Assembly (NCBI GenBank): GCA_028713595.1
Contig: JAQTNZ010000142.1
Coordinates: 1 to 6,834 of the forward strand
Length of the DNA: 6,834 nucleotides
Source: Methylovulum sp.
GTDB taxonomy: Bacteria > Pseudomonadota > Gammaproteobacteria > Methylococcales > Methylomonadaceae
Direction of reading: 5' to 3'
Every line of letters starts with the position of its first letter. Positions within the stretch are counted from its first letter, which is position 1. The position numbers and the translations under genes were made by a program. The notes beneath the pieces are model-generated. The model ran no database searches and was not told the DNA's origin. It saw only the letters and a program-made list of their open reading frames with translations. Below, piece by piece: positions 1 to 5,577 of this stretch.

Positions 1-1
1 G

Positions 2-1048
2 GCGCAACTGGCGATAGTCTCAGGTAACTTCGGCAAGGCCAAAGGCTTGTTGGAAGCCGCCGTGCGCAAAAATCCCGATGATTTGAAAATCAAAAAGGTG
101 TTGGCGCAAGTTTTGTTAAAAAATAAAAATTATGACGAAGCACTCGAAGTCTATCAGGCTATCGTCAAGGCCAACCCTAAAGAATATGACAGCCGTTTGG
201 CCTTAGGTTTGGTGTACTTGCAACAAGACCGTCCCGATGATGCCGAGGAGGCTTTTAAGGCCTTATTAAAGGAACCGCAATGGCAGCCGCAAGCCAGTTA
301 TTATCTGGGCAAGATTGCCGAGCAGGACAATGAGGTCGATAAGGCCCTGGCTTGGTATGACAAGGTCAATGATGAGCGCCTAGGCTTTGAGGCGGGTATT
401 GCCGCCGTTGGCCTATTGGCGAAAGACAAGCAGTTTGCCAAGGCGGACAACCGTTTGGAGATGTTGGCGAAAAAATACCCCCAACAGAAAGTGCGCCTGT
501 TGATCGTGCAATCGGAATTATTGAACCAGCAACAACAGCATGAAAAGGCCTTTGCCTTATTGAGCAAGGCCTTGGTGGATTCGCCGGATGAGCGGGAATT
601 GCTTTATGCGCGGGCATTGATGGCCGAACATGTCGGCAAGCTGGATGTGTTGGAAGCGGATTTGAAAAAAATCATCAGCAAATACCCTGACAATGCCGAA
701 GCCTTAAATGCCTTAGGCTATACCTTGGCGGACAAAACCACCCGCTACCCAGAAGCTGAAGGCTATTTGCAACGGGCGTTACGGCTTAACCCTGATGAAG
801 CGGTGATATTGGACAGTTATGGCTGGTTGCAGTTTAAGATGGGCAACTTTGCTAAGGCGTTGGATTATCTGCAACGCGCTTATGCCAAGCAAAAAGAAAC
901 TGAAATCGCCGCGCATCTGGCGGAAGTGTTATGGGTCATGGACAAAAAAGACCAAGCCAAGAAACTCTATAACGAAGCCGTTAAAGACGCGCCCGATGAC
1001 CGTTATTTGCTGGAATTTAAAAGCCGTATCTTGAACCAAGCCCACTAG
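2..1048 (+). CDS. Tetratricopeptide-repeat protein, C-terminal part (5' end outside window)
   Basis: The reading frame is open from base 2, so the true start lies upstream; the visible part is 348 residues ending at TAG. It consists almost wholly of TPR helix pairs of about 34 residues. Clear units lie around residues 27-60, 61-94, 97-128, 231-265 (with the pattern ALNALGY..YPEAEGYLQRALRLNP), 266-299 (SYGWLQFKMGNFAKALDYLQ) and 300-333. TPR arrays are protein-binding scaffolds; the partner here is unknown. A large TPR protein directly upstream of lolB is a conserved arrangement in gammaproteobacteria such as Pseudomonas, where it is usually annotated as hypothetical. Whether it carries a signal peptide or lipobox cannot be judged because the N-terminus is missing. 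A TTG at 47 is in frame but is an unlikely start, since TPR-like sequence continues upstream of it. The family assignment is firm; the specific function is not known. Confidence 0.9.
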   Translation, partial: AQLAIVSGNFGKAKGLLEAAVRKNPDDLKIKKVLAQVLLKNKNYDEALEVYQAIVKANPKEYDSRLALGLVYLQQDRPDDAEEAFKALLKEPQWQPQASYYLGKIAEQDNEVDKALAWYDKVNDERLGFEAGIAAVGLLAKDKQFAKADNRLEMLAKKYPQQKVRLLIVQSELLNQQQQHEKAFALLSKALVDSPDERELLYARALMAEHVGKLDVLEADLKKIISKYPDNAEALNALGYTLADKTTRYPEAEGYLQRALRLNPDEAVILDSYGWLQFKMGNFAKALDYLQRAYAKQKETEIAAHLAEVLWVMDKKDQAKKLYNEAVKDAPDDRYLLEFKSRILNQAH

Positions 1049-1050
1049 CC

Positions 1051-1635
1051 GTGAGTCGTATAACAAGCTTTGCGGCACTGGCTTTGGCGTTGTTGGTGTC
1101 GGCCTGTAACAACGTCGATGTTGTCCCTGATGGCAGTTATTCCCGCGCCGTGTTGGCAAAGCAGCCACCAGTAGGGCATTGGGCATTGGATGGCCGTTTG
1201 TCATTAAGTGGTGTGAAAGATTCGTGGTCAGCCAATTTGGCGTGGGCACATGGCTCTGACGATGTGCTTAAATTGTCCGGGCCTTTAGGGCAGGGGGCTA
1301 CGGTCATCCGCCTGAACGACGACGCAGTCACTATTGATAGGGGCGGCGGCAAGGTGCAAACTTCCCCGCAACCGGAAGCCTTCATCAACCAGCAATTGGG
1401 GCTATCCGTGCCGATTAGGGCCTTAAGTTATTGGGTTGTCGGCCTGCCGGAACCTGGGCAAGCCTTTGTCGATATGCCGTCCGGTTTCCGCCAAGCCGAT
1501 TGGCTGGTGGAATACAAGCAAATGCAGCCTGCTGGCCAGCGCCTGTTGCCGCGCAAAATGACCGTCATGAATGGGCAGGCCAAGCTTAAGTTAATTATTG
1601 AACAATGGGTTATAAAAGGCGAAGATGGACATTAA
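1051..1635 (+). CDS. lolB: Outer-membrane lipoprotein receptor LolB
   Basis: LolB is the outer-membrane-anchored acceptor that takes lipoproteins from the periplasmic carrier LolA and inserts them into the inner leaflet of the outer membrane. The 194-residue product begins with a short hydrophobic signal peptide and a lipobox, VSAC, with the lipidated Cys at residue 19. The following Asn-Asn is compatible with outer-membrane sorting (no Asp at +2). The mature part matches LolB: the strand HWALDGRLSLSG (43-54), LKLSGPLGQG (73-82) and the core PIRALSYWVVGLP (121-133), ending in the strands around KLKLIIEQWVIK (178-189). Length is close to the roughly 200 residues usual for the family. The GTG start lies two bases after the TPR stop with no evident Shine-Dalgarno sequence, so translation is probably coupled to the upstream gene. 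No ATG would preserve the signal peptide, and GTG gives a canonical one. The 3' end overlaps ispE by 11 bases, and lolB-ispE adjacency is typical of gammaproteobacteria. Confidence 0.93.
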   Translation: MSRITSFAALALALLVSACNNVDVVPDGSYSRAVLAKQPPVGHWALDGRLSLSGVKDSWSANLAWAHGSDDVLKLSGPLGQGATVIRLNDDAVTIDRGGGKVQTSPQPEAFINQQLGLSVPIRALSYWVVGLPEPGQAFVDMPSGFRQADWLVEYKQMQPAGQRLLPRKMTVMNGQAKLKLIIEQWVIKGEDGH

Positions 1636-2497
1636 CCACGCATTATGGGCGGCATCCTGGCCGGCTCCTGCCAAACTAAATCTGATGCTGCGCATTGTCG
1701 GACGTAGGGCGGATGGTTATCACTTACTGCAAACGGTGTTCCAATTCGTTGCGCTGTGTGACTGGATATGTTTCCAACCTGATCCCAGTGGCCGTGTCAC
1801 TCTAAAAAATCCACTGCCAGGTGTTATAGAATCCGATGATTTGACGGTCAGGGCGGCCAATTTGCTGAAATTGGCGACCGGTTGCCGTTATGGCGTGTGC
1901 ATGGACGTGACCAAAAACTTGCCGATGGGCGGTGGCCTAGGTGGCGGCAGCTCCGATGCCGCCACCGTGCTGGTGGCCTTGAACACCTTATGGGATTTGC
2001 AATTATCGATCGAAAAACTCATGGAGCTGGGTTTGTCATTAGGTGCGGATGTGCCGATTTTTGTCTTCGGCCATGCCGCTTGGGCGGAAGGTGTGGGTGA
2101 AAAAATCCAGCCGATAATCGTTCCAGAGCAATGGGTTGTGATTATCAAGCCCGACTGCCATGTCAATACGAAAGAAATTTTTTGCGCAGAGGAATTGACA
2201 AGGGACAGCAAATCTATCAAAATAACTGACTTTACAGCAGGGCAGCAACAAAACGATTGTCTTGCTGTGGTTTGCCAGCGTTATCCATCCGTTAAAGATG
2301 CTTTAGTCGATTTGTCTGAGTTTTCAGATGCAAAATTGACAGGGACTGGGGCTTGTGTTTTTGCACAGTTTGATTCAGAACTAAAGGCGGTGGCGGCGTA
2401 CCAGGCACTTAAGGCTAAGTGGCGTGTGTACCTGTCCAAATCCGTCAATGAATCACCGTTGTTGTCTATGATAAAGTCGGGTGATTTTATATCTTGA
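1625..2497 (+). CDS. ispE: 4-diphosphocytidyl-2-C-methyl-D-erythritol kinase IspE
   Basis: IspE phosphorylates the 2-hydroxyl of CDP-methylerythritol with ATP, the fourth step of the cytosolic MEP route to isoprenoid precursors. The 290-residue protein is a GHMP-superfamily kinase of normal length. Visible motifs are PAKLNLML at 15-22 (Lys17 corresponds to the active-site Lys near the N-terminus), RADGYHLLQTVFQ at 28-40 (His33 contacts the cytidine in known structures), the glycine-rich ATP loop LPMGGGLGGGSSDAA at 99-113, LGADVPIF at 139-146 with the catalytic-base Asp142, and the C-terminal LTGTGACVFA at 238-247. The ATG at 1625 lies inside the end of lolB and is preceded by AAAGG (1615-1619) at good spacing, so lolB-ispE translation is likely coupled. 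The stop is only four bases before the tRNA-Gln gene. No key residue is missing. Confidence 0.97.
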   Translation: MDINHALWAASWPAPAKLNLMLRIVGRRADGYHLLQTVFQFVALCDWICFQPDPSGRVTLKNPLPGVIESDDLTVRAANLLKLATGCRYGVCMDVTKNLPMGGGLGGGSSDAATVLVALNTLWDLQLSIEKLMELGLSLGADVPIFVFGHAAWAEGVGEKIQPIIVPEQWVVIIKPDCHVNTKEIFCAEELTRDSKSIKITDFTAGQQQNDCLAVVCQRYPSVKDALVDLSEFSDAKLTGTGACVFAQFDSELKAVAAYQALKAKWRVYLSKSVNESPLLSMIKSGDFIS

Positions 2498-2501
2498 TTA
2501 T

Positions 2502-2576
2502 TGGGTCGTCGCCAAGCGGTAAGGCACGGGGTTTTGATCTCCGCATACCAAGGTTCGAATCCTTGCGACCCAGCCA
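2502..2576 (+). tRNA. tRNA-Gln, anticodon TTG, with encoded CCA
   Basis: A full cloverleaf folds by hand. The acceptor stem TGGGTCG (2502-2508) pairs with CGACCCA (2566-2572). The D stem is GCC/GGC (2511-2513 and 2523-2525). The anticodon stem CGGGG/CTCCG (2527-2531 and 2539-2543, one G-T pair) closes the loop TTTTGAT with anticodon TTG at 2534-2536. The T arm is CAAGG-TTCGAAT-CCTTG (2549-2565). The discriminator base is G2573 and CCA is encoded at 2574-2576. The U1-A72 end pair and G73 are characteristic of glutamine tRNA. It decodes CAA, and CAG by wobble. It sits four bases after the ispE stop and 41 bases before prs, so the molecule is presumably cut out of a polycistronic transcript by RNase P and 3' processing enzymes. 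No convincing dedicated promoter was seen in the end of ispE. A tRNA-Gln between ispE and prs is also known in Pseudomonas. Confidence 0.98.
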
Positions 2577-2617
2577 TTTTTGCCACACTGAGTTAAATTC
2601 TATTTGGGAGAGCTTGA

Positions 2618-3571
2618 ATGAATGACACCTCGTTGATGGTGTTTTCTGGAAATGCTAACTTAGCCTTAGCCGAAGGTATTGTTAAAAAACTGAATATGCG
2701 CCTAGGGATGGCCGCAGTCGGCAGGTTTAGTGATGGTGAGGTTGCAGTAGAGATTGAAGAGAATGTCCGGGGAAAGGACGTTTTTGTCATTCAGCCAACC
2801 TGCTCGCCCACCAATGAGAATTTAATGGAGTTGTTGGTGATGATTGACGCGCTCAAGCGTGCGTCAGCATCGCGTATTACCGCCGTCATGCCTTATTATG
2901 GTTATTCACGGCAAGACCGGCGTTCACGTTCGGCACGGGTGCCTATCAGTGCCAAGCTGGTCGCCAAAATGATCGAACAAGCAGGGGCAGGCCGTTTGTT
3001 GACGGTTGACCTACATGCCGACCAGATCCAAGGTTTTTTTGACATACCTGTTGATAACGTCTATGCCTCGCCGATTTTGTTGGGCGACATTTGGCGGCAA
3101 CAGTATAAAGATTTGATTGTCGTCTCACCCGATGTCGGTGGCGTGGTCAGGGCCAGGGCTTTGGCGAAGCGTCTTAATGATGCCGATTTGGCTATCATTG
3201 ACAAGCGCAGGTTGCGGGCCAATGTCGCGGAAGTCATGCACATTATTGGTGATGTTGACGGGCGCACTTGCATCCTGATTGATGATATTGTCGATACGGC
3301 GGGCACCTTATGCCATGCGGCGGCGGCGTTAAAAAAACATGGGGCCGTCAGGGTGTTCGCTTATTGCACACATGCCGTGCTGTCAGGTTCGGCGATGGAC
3401 AATTTGGCCGGTTCCGCACTGGATGAACTGGTGGTTACTGACACGATACCGTTAAGCCAAGAAGCGGTGGATTCCGGCAAAATCAGGCAACTGTCGGTTG
3501 CCGAAATGCTGGCGGAAACCATCCGGCGTATTGCCGTCGGTGAGTCGGTCAGCTCGCTCTATGTTGATTAG
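2618..3571 (+). CDS. prs: Ribose-phosphate pyrophosphokinase (PRPP synthetase)
   Basis: Prs transfers pyrophosphate from ATP to ribose 5-phosphate, giving PRPP for purine, pyrimidine, histidine, tryptophan and NAD synthesis in the cytosol. The 317-residue product has the usual length of class I bacterial enzymes (E. coli 315). Motifs are [12 protein letters not shown] at 35-46, [11 protein letters not shown] at 92-102, the metal/ATP-binding [11 protein letters not shown] at 131-141 (His133), [12 protein letters not shown] at 172-183, the flexible catalytic loop DKRR at 195-198, and the PRPP-binding signature [13 protein letters not shown] at 219-231. All catalytic and allosteric-site motifs appear intact. 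The ATG at 2618 has a GGGAG Shine-Dalgarno at 2606-2610; the overlapping ATG at 2622 is out of frame. A T-run directly follows the tRNA CCA upstream, but transcription from ispE-tRNA into prs is the simplest reading, as no good separate promoter is visible in the 41-base gap. Confidence 0.98.
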   Translation: MNDTSLMVFSGNANLALAEGIVKKLNMRLGMAAVGRFSDGEVAVEIEENVRGKDVFVIQPTCSPTNENLMELLVMIDALKRASASRITAVMPYYGYSRQDRRSRSARVPISAKLVAKMIEQAGAGRLLTVDLHADQIQGFFDIPVDNVYASPILLGDIWRQQYKDLIVVSPDVGGVVRARALAKRLNDADLAIIDKRRLRANVAEVMHIIGDVDGRTCILIDDIVDTAGTLCHAAAALKKHGAVRVFAYCTHAVLSGSAMDNLAGSALDELVVTDTIPLSQEAVDSGKIRQLSVAEMLAETIRRIAVGESVSSLYVD

Positions 3572-3622
3572 TGATAATGTGTAGGTAGCCCTTAGTCGGT
3601 TGCACTTAAAAGTTTAATAAAA

Positions 3623-3636
3623 GCACGTTGACGTGC
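3623..3636 (+). promoter_or_regulatory. Small hairpin immediately upstream of the rplY ribosome-binding region
   Basis: GCACG (3623-3627) and CGTGC (3632-3636) form a perfect five-pair stem around TTGA; the inner T and A could add a sixth pair. It is followed by GGGG at 3637-3640 and the rplY ATG at 3651, so it sits at the edge of the ribosome-binding region. There is no T-run after it, so it does not look like a terminator. A role in translational control of L25 is conceivable but unproven, and a stem this short can occur by chance. Confidence 0.3.
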
Positions 3637-3650
3637 GGGGTTGAAAAAGA

Positions 3651-4235
3651 ATGTCTAATGTATTTGAGTTTGTAGCCGAAAGCCGTGCCGATCTTGGAAC
3701 GAACGGGGCGCGCCGTTCACGTCGTCAAGGTAATGTGCCGGCGGTCATTTATGGTGGTCATAGCGCCCCTCAAATGCTGGTGCTGAACCACAATGAAGTC
3801 ATCAAGCATCTTGAGCATGAGGCGGTTTATTCGCATGTGCTTGACATCACCGTTGACGGCAAAACTGAAAAAGCTATCCTGAAAGGCGTTCAGCGTAACC
3901 CTGCCAGATTCCAAATTTTGCATCTGGATTTCTTGCGCGTTGATATGTCCGAAGCCGTTAAAGTTCACGTGCCTTTGCATTTCATCAACGAAGCGACCTC
4001 GGTCGGCGGCAAAAAAGGCGGCGTTGCCACCCATTCCATGGTGGATGTGGAAATTTCTTGCTTGCCAGGCATGTTGCCTGAATTTATCGAAGTCGATTTG
4101 ACCACGTTGGATATTGGTTCTTCCTTGCATTTGTCTGACTTAGTCCTGCCTAACGGCGTATCAGTCGTTGCTTTGGCACAAGGCCCAGATCACGACCTGC
4201 CGGTCGTGTCTATGATGGCATCAAAAGCCAACTGA
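3651..4235 (+). CDS. rplY: 50S ribosomal protein L25, long CTC-type form
   Basis: L25 binds 5S rRNA in the central protuberance of the large ribosomal subunit. The 194-residue product has two parts. The N-terminal 5S-rRNA-binding domain (about 4-95) carries the family signature GARRSRRQGNVPAVIYGG (19-36) and QRNPARFQILHLDFLRV (81-97). A C-terminal beta-rich domain (about 100-190) carries VKVHVPLHFINEA (103-115) and LPEFIEVDLTTLDIGSSLHL (142-161). This matches the CTC/TL5 type, related to the B. subtilis general stress protein, rather than the 94-residue single-domain L25 of E. coli. The start is ATG at 3651; GGGG at 3637-3640 and the purine-rich stretch before the ATG give only a weak Shine-Dalgarno. 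It lies 79 bases after prs and 33 bases before pth, the usual order in gammaproteobacteria. The junction with prs may hold a promoter, but none with convincing -35 and -10 spacing was found. Confidence 0.97.
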   Translation: MSNVFEFVAESRADLGTNGARRSRRQGNVPAVIYGGHSAPQMLVLNHNEVIKHLEHEAVYSHVLDITVDGKTEKAILKGVQRNPARFQILHLDFLRVDMSEAVKVHVPLHFINEATSVGGKKGGVATHSMVDVEISCLPGMLPEFIEVDLTTLDIGSSLHLSDLVLPNGVSVVALAQGPDHDLPVVSMMASKAN

Positions 4236-4245
4236 TCGGCGGTGG

Positions 4246-4260
4246 CGGTTGCATAAACCG
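4246..4260 (+). promoter_or_regulatory. Short inverted repeat in the rplY-pth gap
   Basis: CGGTT (4246-4250) and AACCG (4256-4260) pair around GCATA, ending at the first base of the weak pth Shine-Dalgarno (GGA at 4260-4262). It is part of a 33-base gap that also holds two GGCGGT units (4238-4243 and 4244-4249). The structure could modestly limit ribosome access to pth, but five pairs with a five-base loop is marginal evidence. Confidence 0.2.
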
Positions 4261-4268
4261 GACGTAAC

Positions 4269-4835
4269 ATGATTAAATTGATTGTCGGTTTGGGTAATCC
4301 TGGTCGCCAATACGAAAAAACCCGGCACAATGCCGGGTTTTTGTTTTTGGACGATGTGCTAACTCACGTGGGCGGTTCTTGGCAAGCTGATAGCAAATTC
4401 CAAGGCCATATCGCGGAAGCGGCCATCGACCATAAAAAAACACTGCTCTTAAAACCCGACACGTTTATGAACCGTAGCGGGCAGTCCGTGGGCAAAGTCG
4501 CCCGTTATTACAAAATCCAGCCCGATGAAATCTTAGTCGTCCATGATGAATTGGATTTTGCTGTCGGTGTGGTCAAGCTGAAAAAAGGTGGCGGCCATGC
4601 CGGTCATAACGGTTTGCGCGATATTATCGCCCATCTTGGCAGCAACGAGTTTTACCGCTTGAGAATTGGTATCAGCCGCCCCGCTGCGGGCAAAGTGGTT
4701 GCCGATTATGTGTTGTCAGAACCCTCCAAGGCCGATTGGCCGTTATTGGCAGCCAGTTTCCAGCTGGCCCAGCCGTATCTTGGGCAAATCATCAGCGGCG
4801 ACGTCGCGGCGGTCATGAACAAGCTTAATACCTAA
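4269..4835 (+). CDS. pth: Peptidyl-tRNA hydrolase
   Basis: Pth cleaves the ester bond of peptidyl-tRNAs that drop off ribosomes, recycling tRNA in the cytosol; it is essential in many bacteria. The 188-residue product is close to the usual 190-200. It retains the catalytic set at the same numbering as E. coli: Asn10 in VGLGNPG (6-12), His20 in TRHNAGF (18-24), Asn68 in KPDTFMNRSG (62-71), Asp93 in VHDELD (91-96), and Asn114 in GGGHAGHNGLRD (107-118), followed by the core strand RLRIGISRP (130-138). The ATG at 4269 has a weak GGA-based Shine-Dalgarno. It is probably co-transcribed with rplY, from which it is 33 bases distant. The codons for residues 16-27 form a strong terminator-like hairpin, described separately. 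The gene often found next, ychF, is not here; a 315-base gap follows. Confidence 0.98.
   Translation: MIKLIVGLGNPGRQYEKTRHNAGFLFLDDVLTHVGGSWQADSKFQGHIAEAAIDHKKTLLLKPDTFMNRSGQSVGKVARYYKIQPDEILVVHDELDFAVGVVKLKKGGGHAGHNGLRDIIAHLGSNEFYRLRIGISRPAAGKVVADYVLSEPSKADWPLLAASFQLAQPYLGQIISGDVAAVMNKLNT
4315..4348 (+). terminator. Intrinsic-terminator-like hairpin inside the start of pth
   Basis: CCCGGCA (4321-4327) and TGCCGGG (4331-4337) form a perfect seven-pair, mostly GC stem with loop CAA. The A-run at 4316-4320 pairs with TTTTT at 4338-4342, giving up to 12 pairs. The downstream tract 4338-4348 has 10 T in 11 bases. This has all parts of a Rho-independent terminator, yet it lies about 45 bases inside pth and encodes the catalytic His20 motif and the following Phe-Leu-Phe-Leu. 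It would act only on RNA not covered by a translating ribosome, so translation-dependent attenuation of pth, or partial termination after rplY, is an inference. The structure itself is plain in the sequence; activity is unknown. Confidence 0.5.
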
Positions 4836-4855
4836 ACTGCTTCCGTCAGTTTCTT
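4834..4855 (+). terminator. Weak terminator candidate at the end of pth
   Basis: AAACTG (4834-4839), overlapping the pth stop codon, pairs perfectly with CAGTTT (4847-4852) around a seven-base loop. It is followed by a pyrimidine-rich stretch starting CTTACC rather than a clean T-run. With only two GC pairs the stem is weak. It is the best candidate for an end of the pth transcript, but the evidence is thin. Confidence 0.25.
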
Positions 4856-4940
4856 ACCTTCTCCCCAGCCATTTCCCCGACATTATCCTTTTCTCGTTCC
4901 CTCCCATTTATGCGAGGTACGCGGCCCCACGCACGCCACA

Positions 4941-4958
4941 GGGCGTAAAGGGCGTAAA
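4941..4958. repeat. Tandem direct repeat, 2 x 9 bases
   Basis: GGGCGTAAA occurs twice head to tail (4941-4949 and 4950-4958), both copies identical. It lies in non-coding DNA. It may be a slippage product or a protein-binding site; nothing else supports a function. Confidence 0.6.
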
Positions 4959-5016
4959 TCACTGCCATTAAGTTAAGGGTTTGTGCCTGTAATTTCAACA
5001 AGATAAAATCATAACT

Positions 5017-5038
5017 CTCGTTCCCACGTGGGAATGAG
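5017..5038. repeat. Palindromic repeat of the GTTCCCAC...GTGGGAA type
   Basis: The left arm CTCGTTCCCAC (5017-5027) is directly followed by the right arm GTGGGAATGAG (5028-5038); ten of eleven positions are complementary and the eleventh is a G-T pair. From general knowledge, dispersed repeats with GTTCCCACG and CGTGGGAA arms separated by a short loop are common in several gammaproteobacterial and cyanobacterial genomes. This copy has the arms abutting, as if the loop were lost. No T-run follows on the + strand, so it is not an obvious terminator. Identification with that repeat family is from memory. Confidence 0.6.
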
Positions 5039-5065
5039 GAAAAGCCGAGCGTTTAAGCCCACACT

Positions 5066-5086
5066 TGCCCTAAAATGCCCTATAAT
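5066..5086 (+). promoter_or_regulatory. Probable ridA promoter: consensus -10 with overlapping 10-base direct repeat
   Basis: TATAAT at 5081-5086 is a perfect -10 hexamer, 64 bases before the ridA start. No good -35 hexamer is found 16-18 bases upstream, and there is no TG extension, so activator help or a weak promoter is possible. Two units, TGCCCTAAAA (5066-5075) and TGCCCTATAA (5076-5085), match at nine of ten positions and overlap the -10 box. The ten-base period corresponds to one helical turn, so this could be an operator, though the repeat may also be coincidental. Confidence 0.45.
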
Positions 5087-5150
5087 TGCGCTGGAAACTA
5101 ACTATCCACGCCATCCGGCATTTGCCGCACATTTTTAGCAAGGTAACACC

Positions 5151-5552
5151 ATGACGAAAGACATTATCCAGACTGATAAAGCCCCCCAAGCCATCGGCAC
5201 TTATTCACAAGCGGTCAAAGTCGGCCATACGGTTTATCTCTCCGGGCAAATTCCCTTAGTGCCGGAAACGATGGTTCTGGTTGAAGGCGACATCGCCGCG
5301 CAAATCACCCGCGTGTTTGATAACCTGCAAGCCGTGGCGCAAGCGGCGGGTGGTGATTTTGCCGATGTCGTCAAATTGAACGTGTTCCTGACTGATTTGG
5401 CTAACTTTCCGATAGTCAATGACATTATGGGCCGTTATTTCCAACAGCCTTACCCCGCCCGTGCCGCTATTGGCGTGGCGGCGTTGCCTAAAGGCGCGGC
5501 GGTGGAAATGGATGCCATCATGCACTTGCCTACCCAAGAATACCCGCTGTAA
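5151..5552 (+). CDS. ridA: RidA-family reactive enamine/imine deaminase
   Basis: RidA (YjgF/YER057c/UK114 family) hydrolyses reactive enamine/imine intermediates, such as 2-aminoacrylate released by PLP-dependent dehydratases, protecting PLP enzymes in the cytosol. Active proteins of the family are trimers. The 133-residue product is slightly longer than the usual 126-130. It carries the family features: [12 protein letters not shown] (11-22), [11 protein letters not shown] (28-38), [14 protein letters not shown] (73-86) and the signature [20 protein letters not shown] (101-120), including the substrate-carboxylate-binding Arg104 and Glu119. The ATG at 5151 has AAGG (5140-5143) at good spacing. 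A probable promoter lies upstream, and recG begins 25 bases after the stop, suggesting a ridA-recG unit. In several gammaproteobacteria this pair follows spoT; spoT is not here. Older records call this family 'endoribonuclease L-PSP', which does not fit the deaminase role. Confidence 0.95.
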   Translation: MTKDIIQTDKAPQAIGTYSQAVKVGHTVYLSGQIPLVPETMVLVEGDIAAQITRVFDNLQAVAQAAGGDFADVVKLNVFLTDLANFPIVNDIMGRYFQQPYPARAAIGVAALPKGAAVEMDAIMHLPTQEYPL

Positions 5553-5577
5553 GCCGAGTTTGCGGTAGGGCGGGCTT

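Larger units (their letters stand above)
4836..5150. other. 315-base non-coding region between pth and ridA
   Basis: No coding frame with plausible start, ribosome-binding site and family resemblance is seen on either strand. The first half is pyrimidine-rich on the + strand. The region holds a nine-base tandem repeat (4941-4958), a 22-base palindrome (5017-5038), two copies of TCTCGTTCCC (4892-4901 and 5016-5025), a duplicated ten-base unit overlapping a perfect -10 box (5066-5085), and a small CGGC/GCCG hairpin (5116-5127) in the presumed ridA leader. This concentration of repeats and the change of neighbourhood make it a likely boundary between two transcription units, and perhaps an old rearrangement junction. 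Confidence 0.6.

Noticed and set aside
47..49. TTG as the start of the TPR gene
   Set aside because: The frame is open to the window edge and residues encoded before it continue a TPR helix, so the gene is simply cut by the window.
2502..2576. tRNA-Gln as an integration (att) site
   Set aside because: There is no integrase gene and no repeat of the tRNA 3' end in the window; the flanking genes are in their conserved order.
2580..2606. Promoter for prs with -35 TTGCCA at 2580-2585
   Set aside because: The hexamer is good, but no acceptable -10 lies at 16-18 bases; the nearest candidate, TATTTG at 2601, has 15-base spacing and a poor match.
3564..3620. Promoter in the prs-rplY gap (TTGATT at 3564 or TTGCAC at 3600 with TAATAA at 3615)
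   Set aside because: The TTGATT has no -10 at the right distance, and TTGCAC to TAATAA is only nine bases apart.
3717..4130. A 137-codon open frame on the minus strand opposite rplY
   Set aside because: It lies wholly within the firmly identified rplY, has low-complexity, His/Gln-rich composition typical of an antisense shadow, and shows no recognisable domain or ribosome-binding site.
5116..5137. CGGC-ATTT-GCCG hairpin followed by CACATTTTT before ridA as a terminator or attenuator
   Set aside because: A four- or five-pair stem, separated from the T-run by several bases, is too weak to call.
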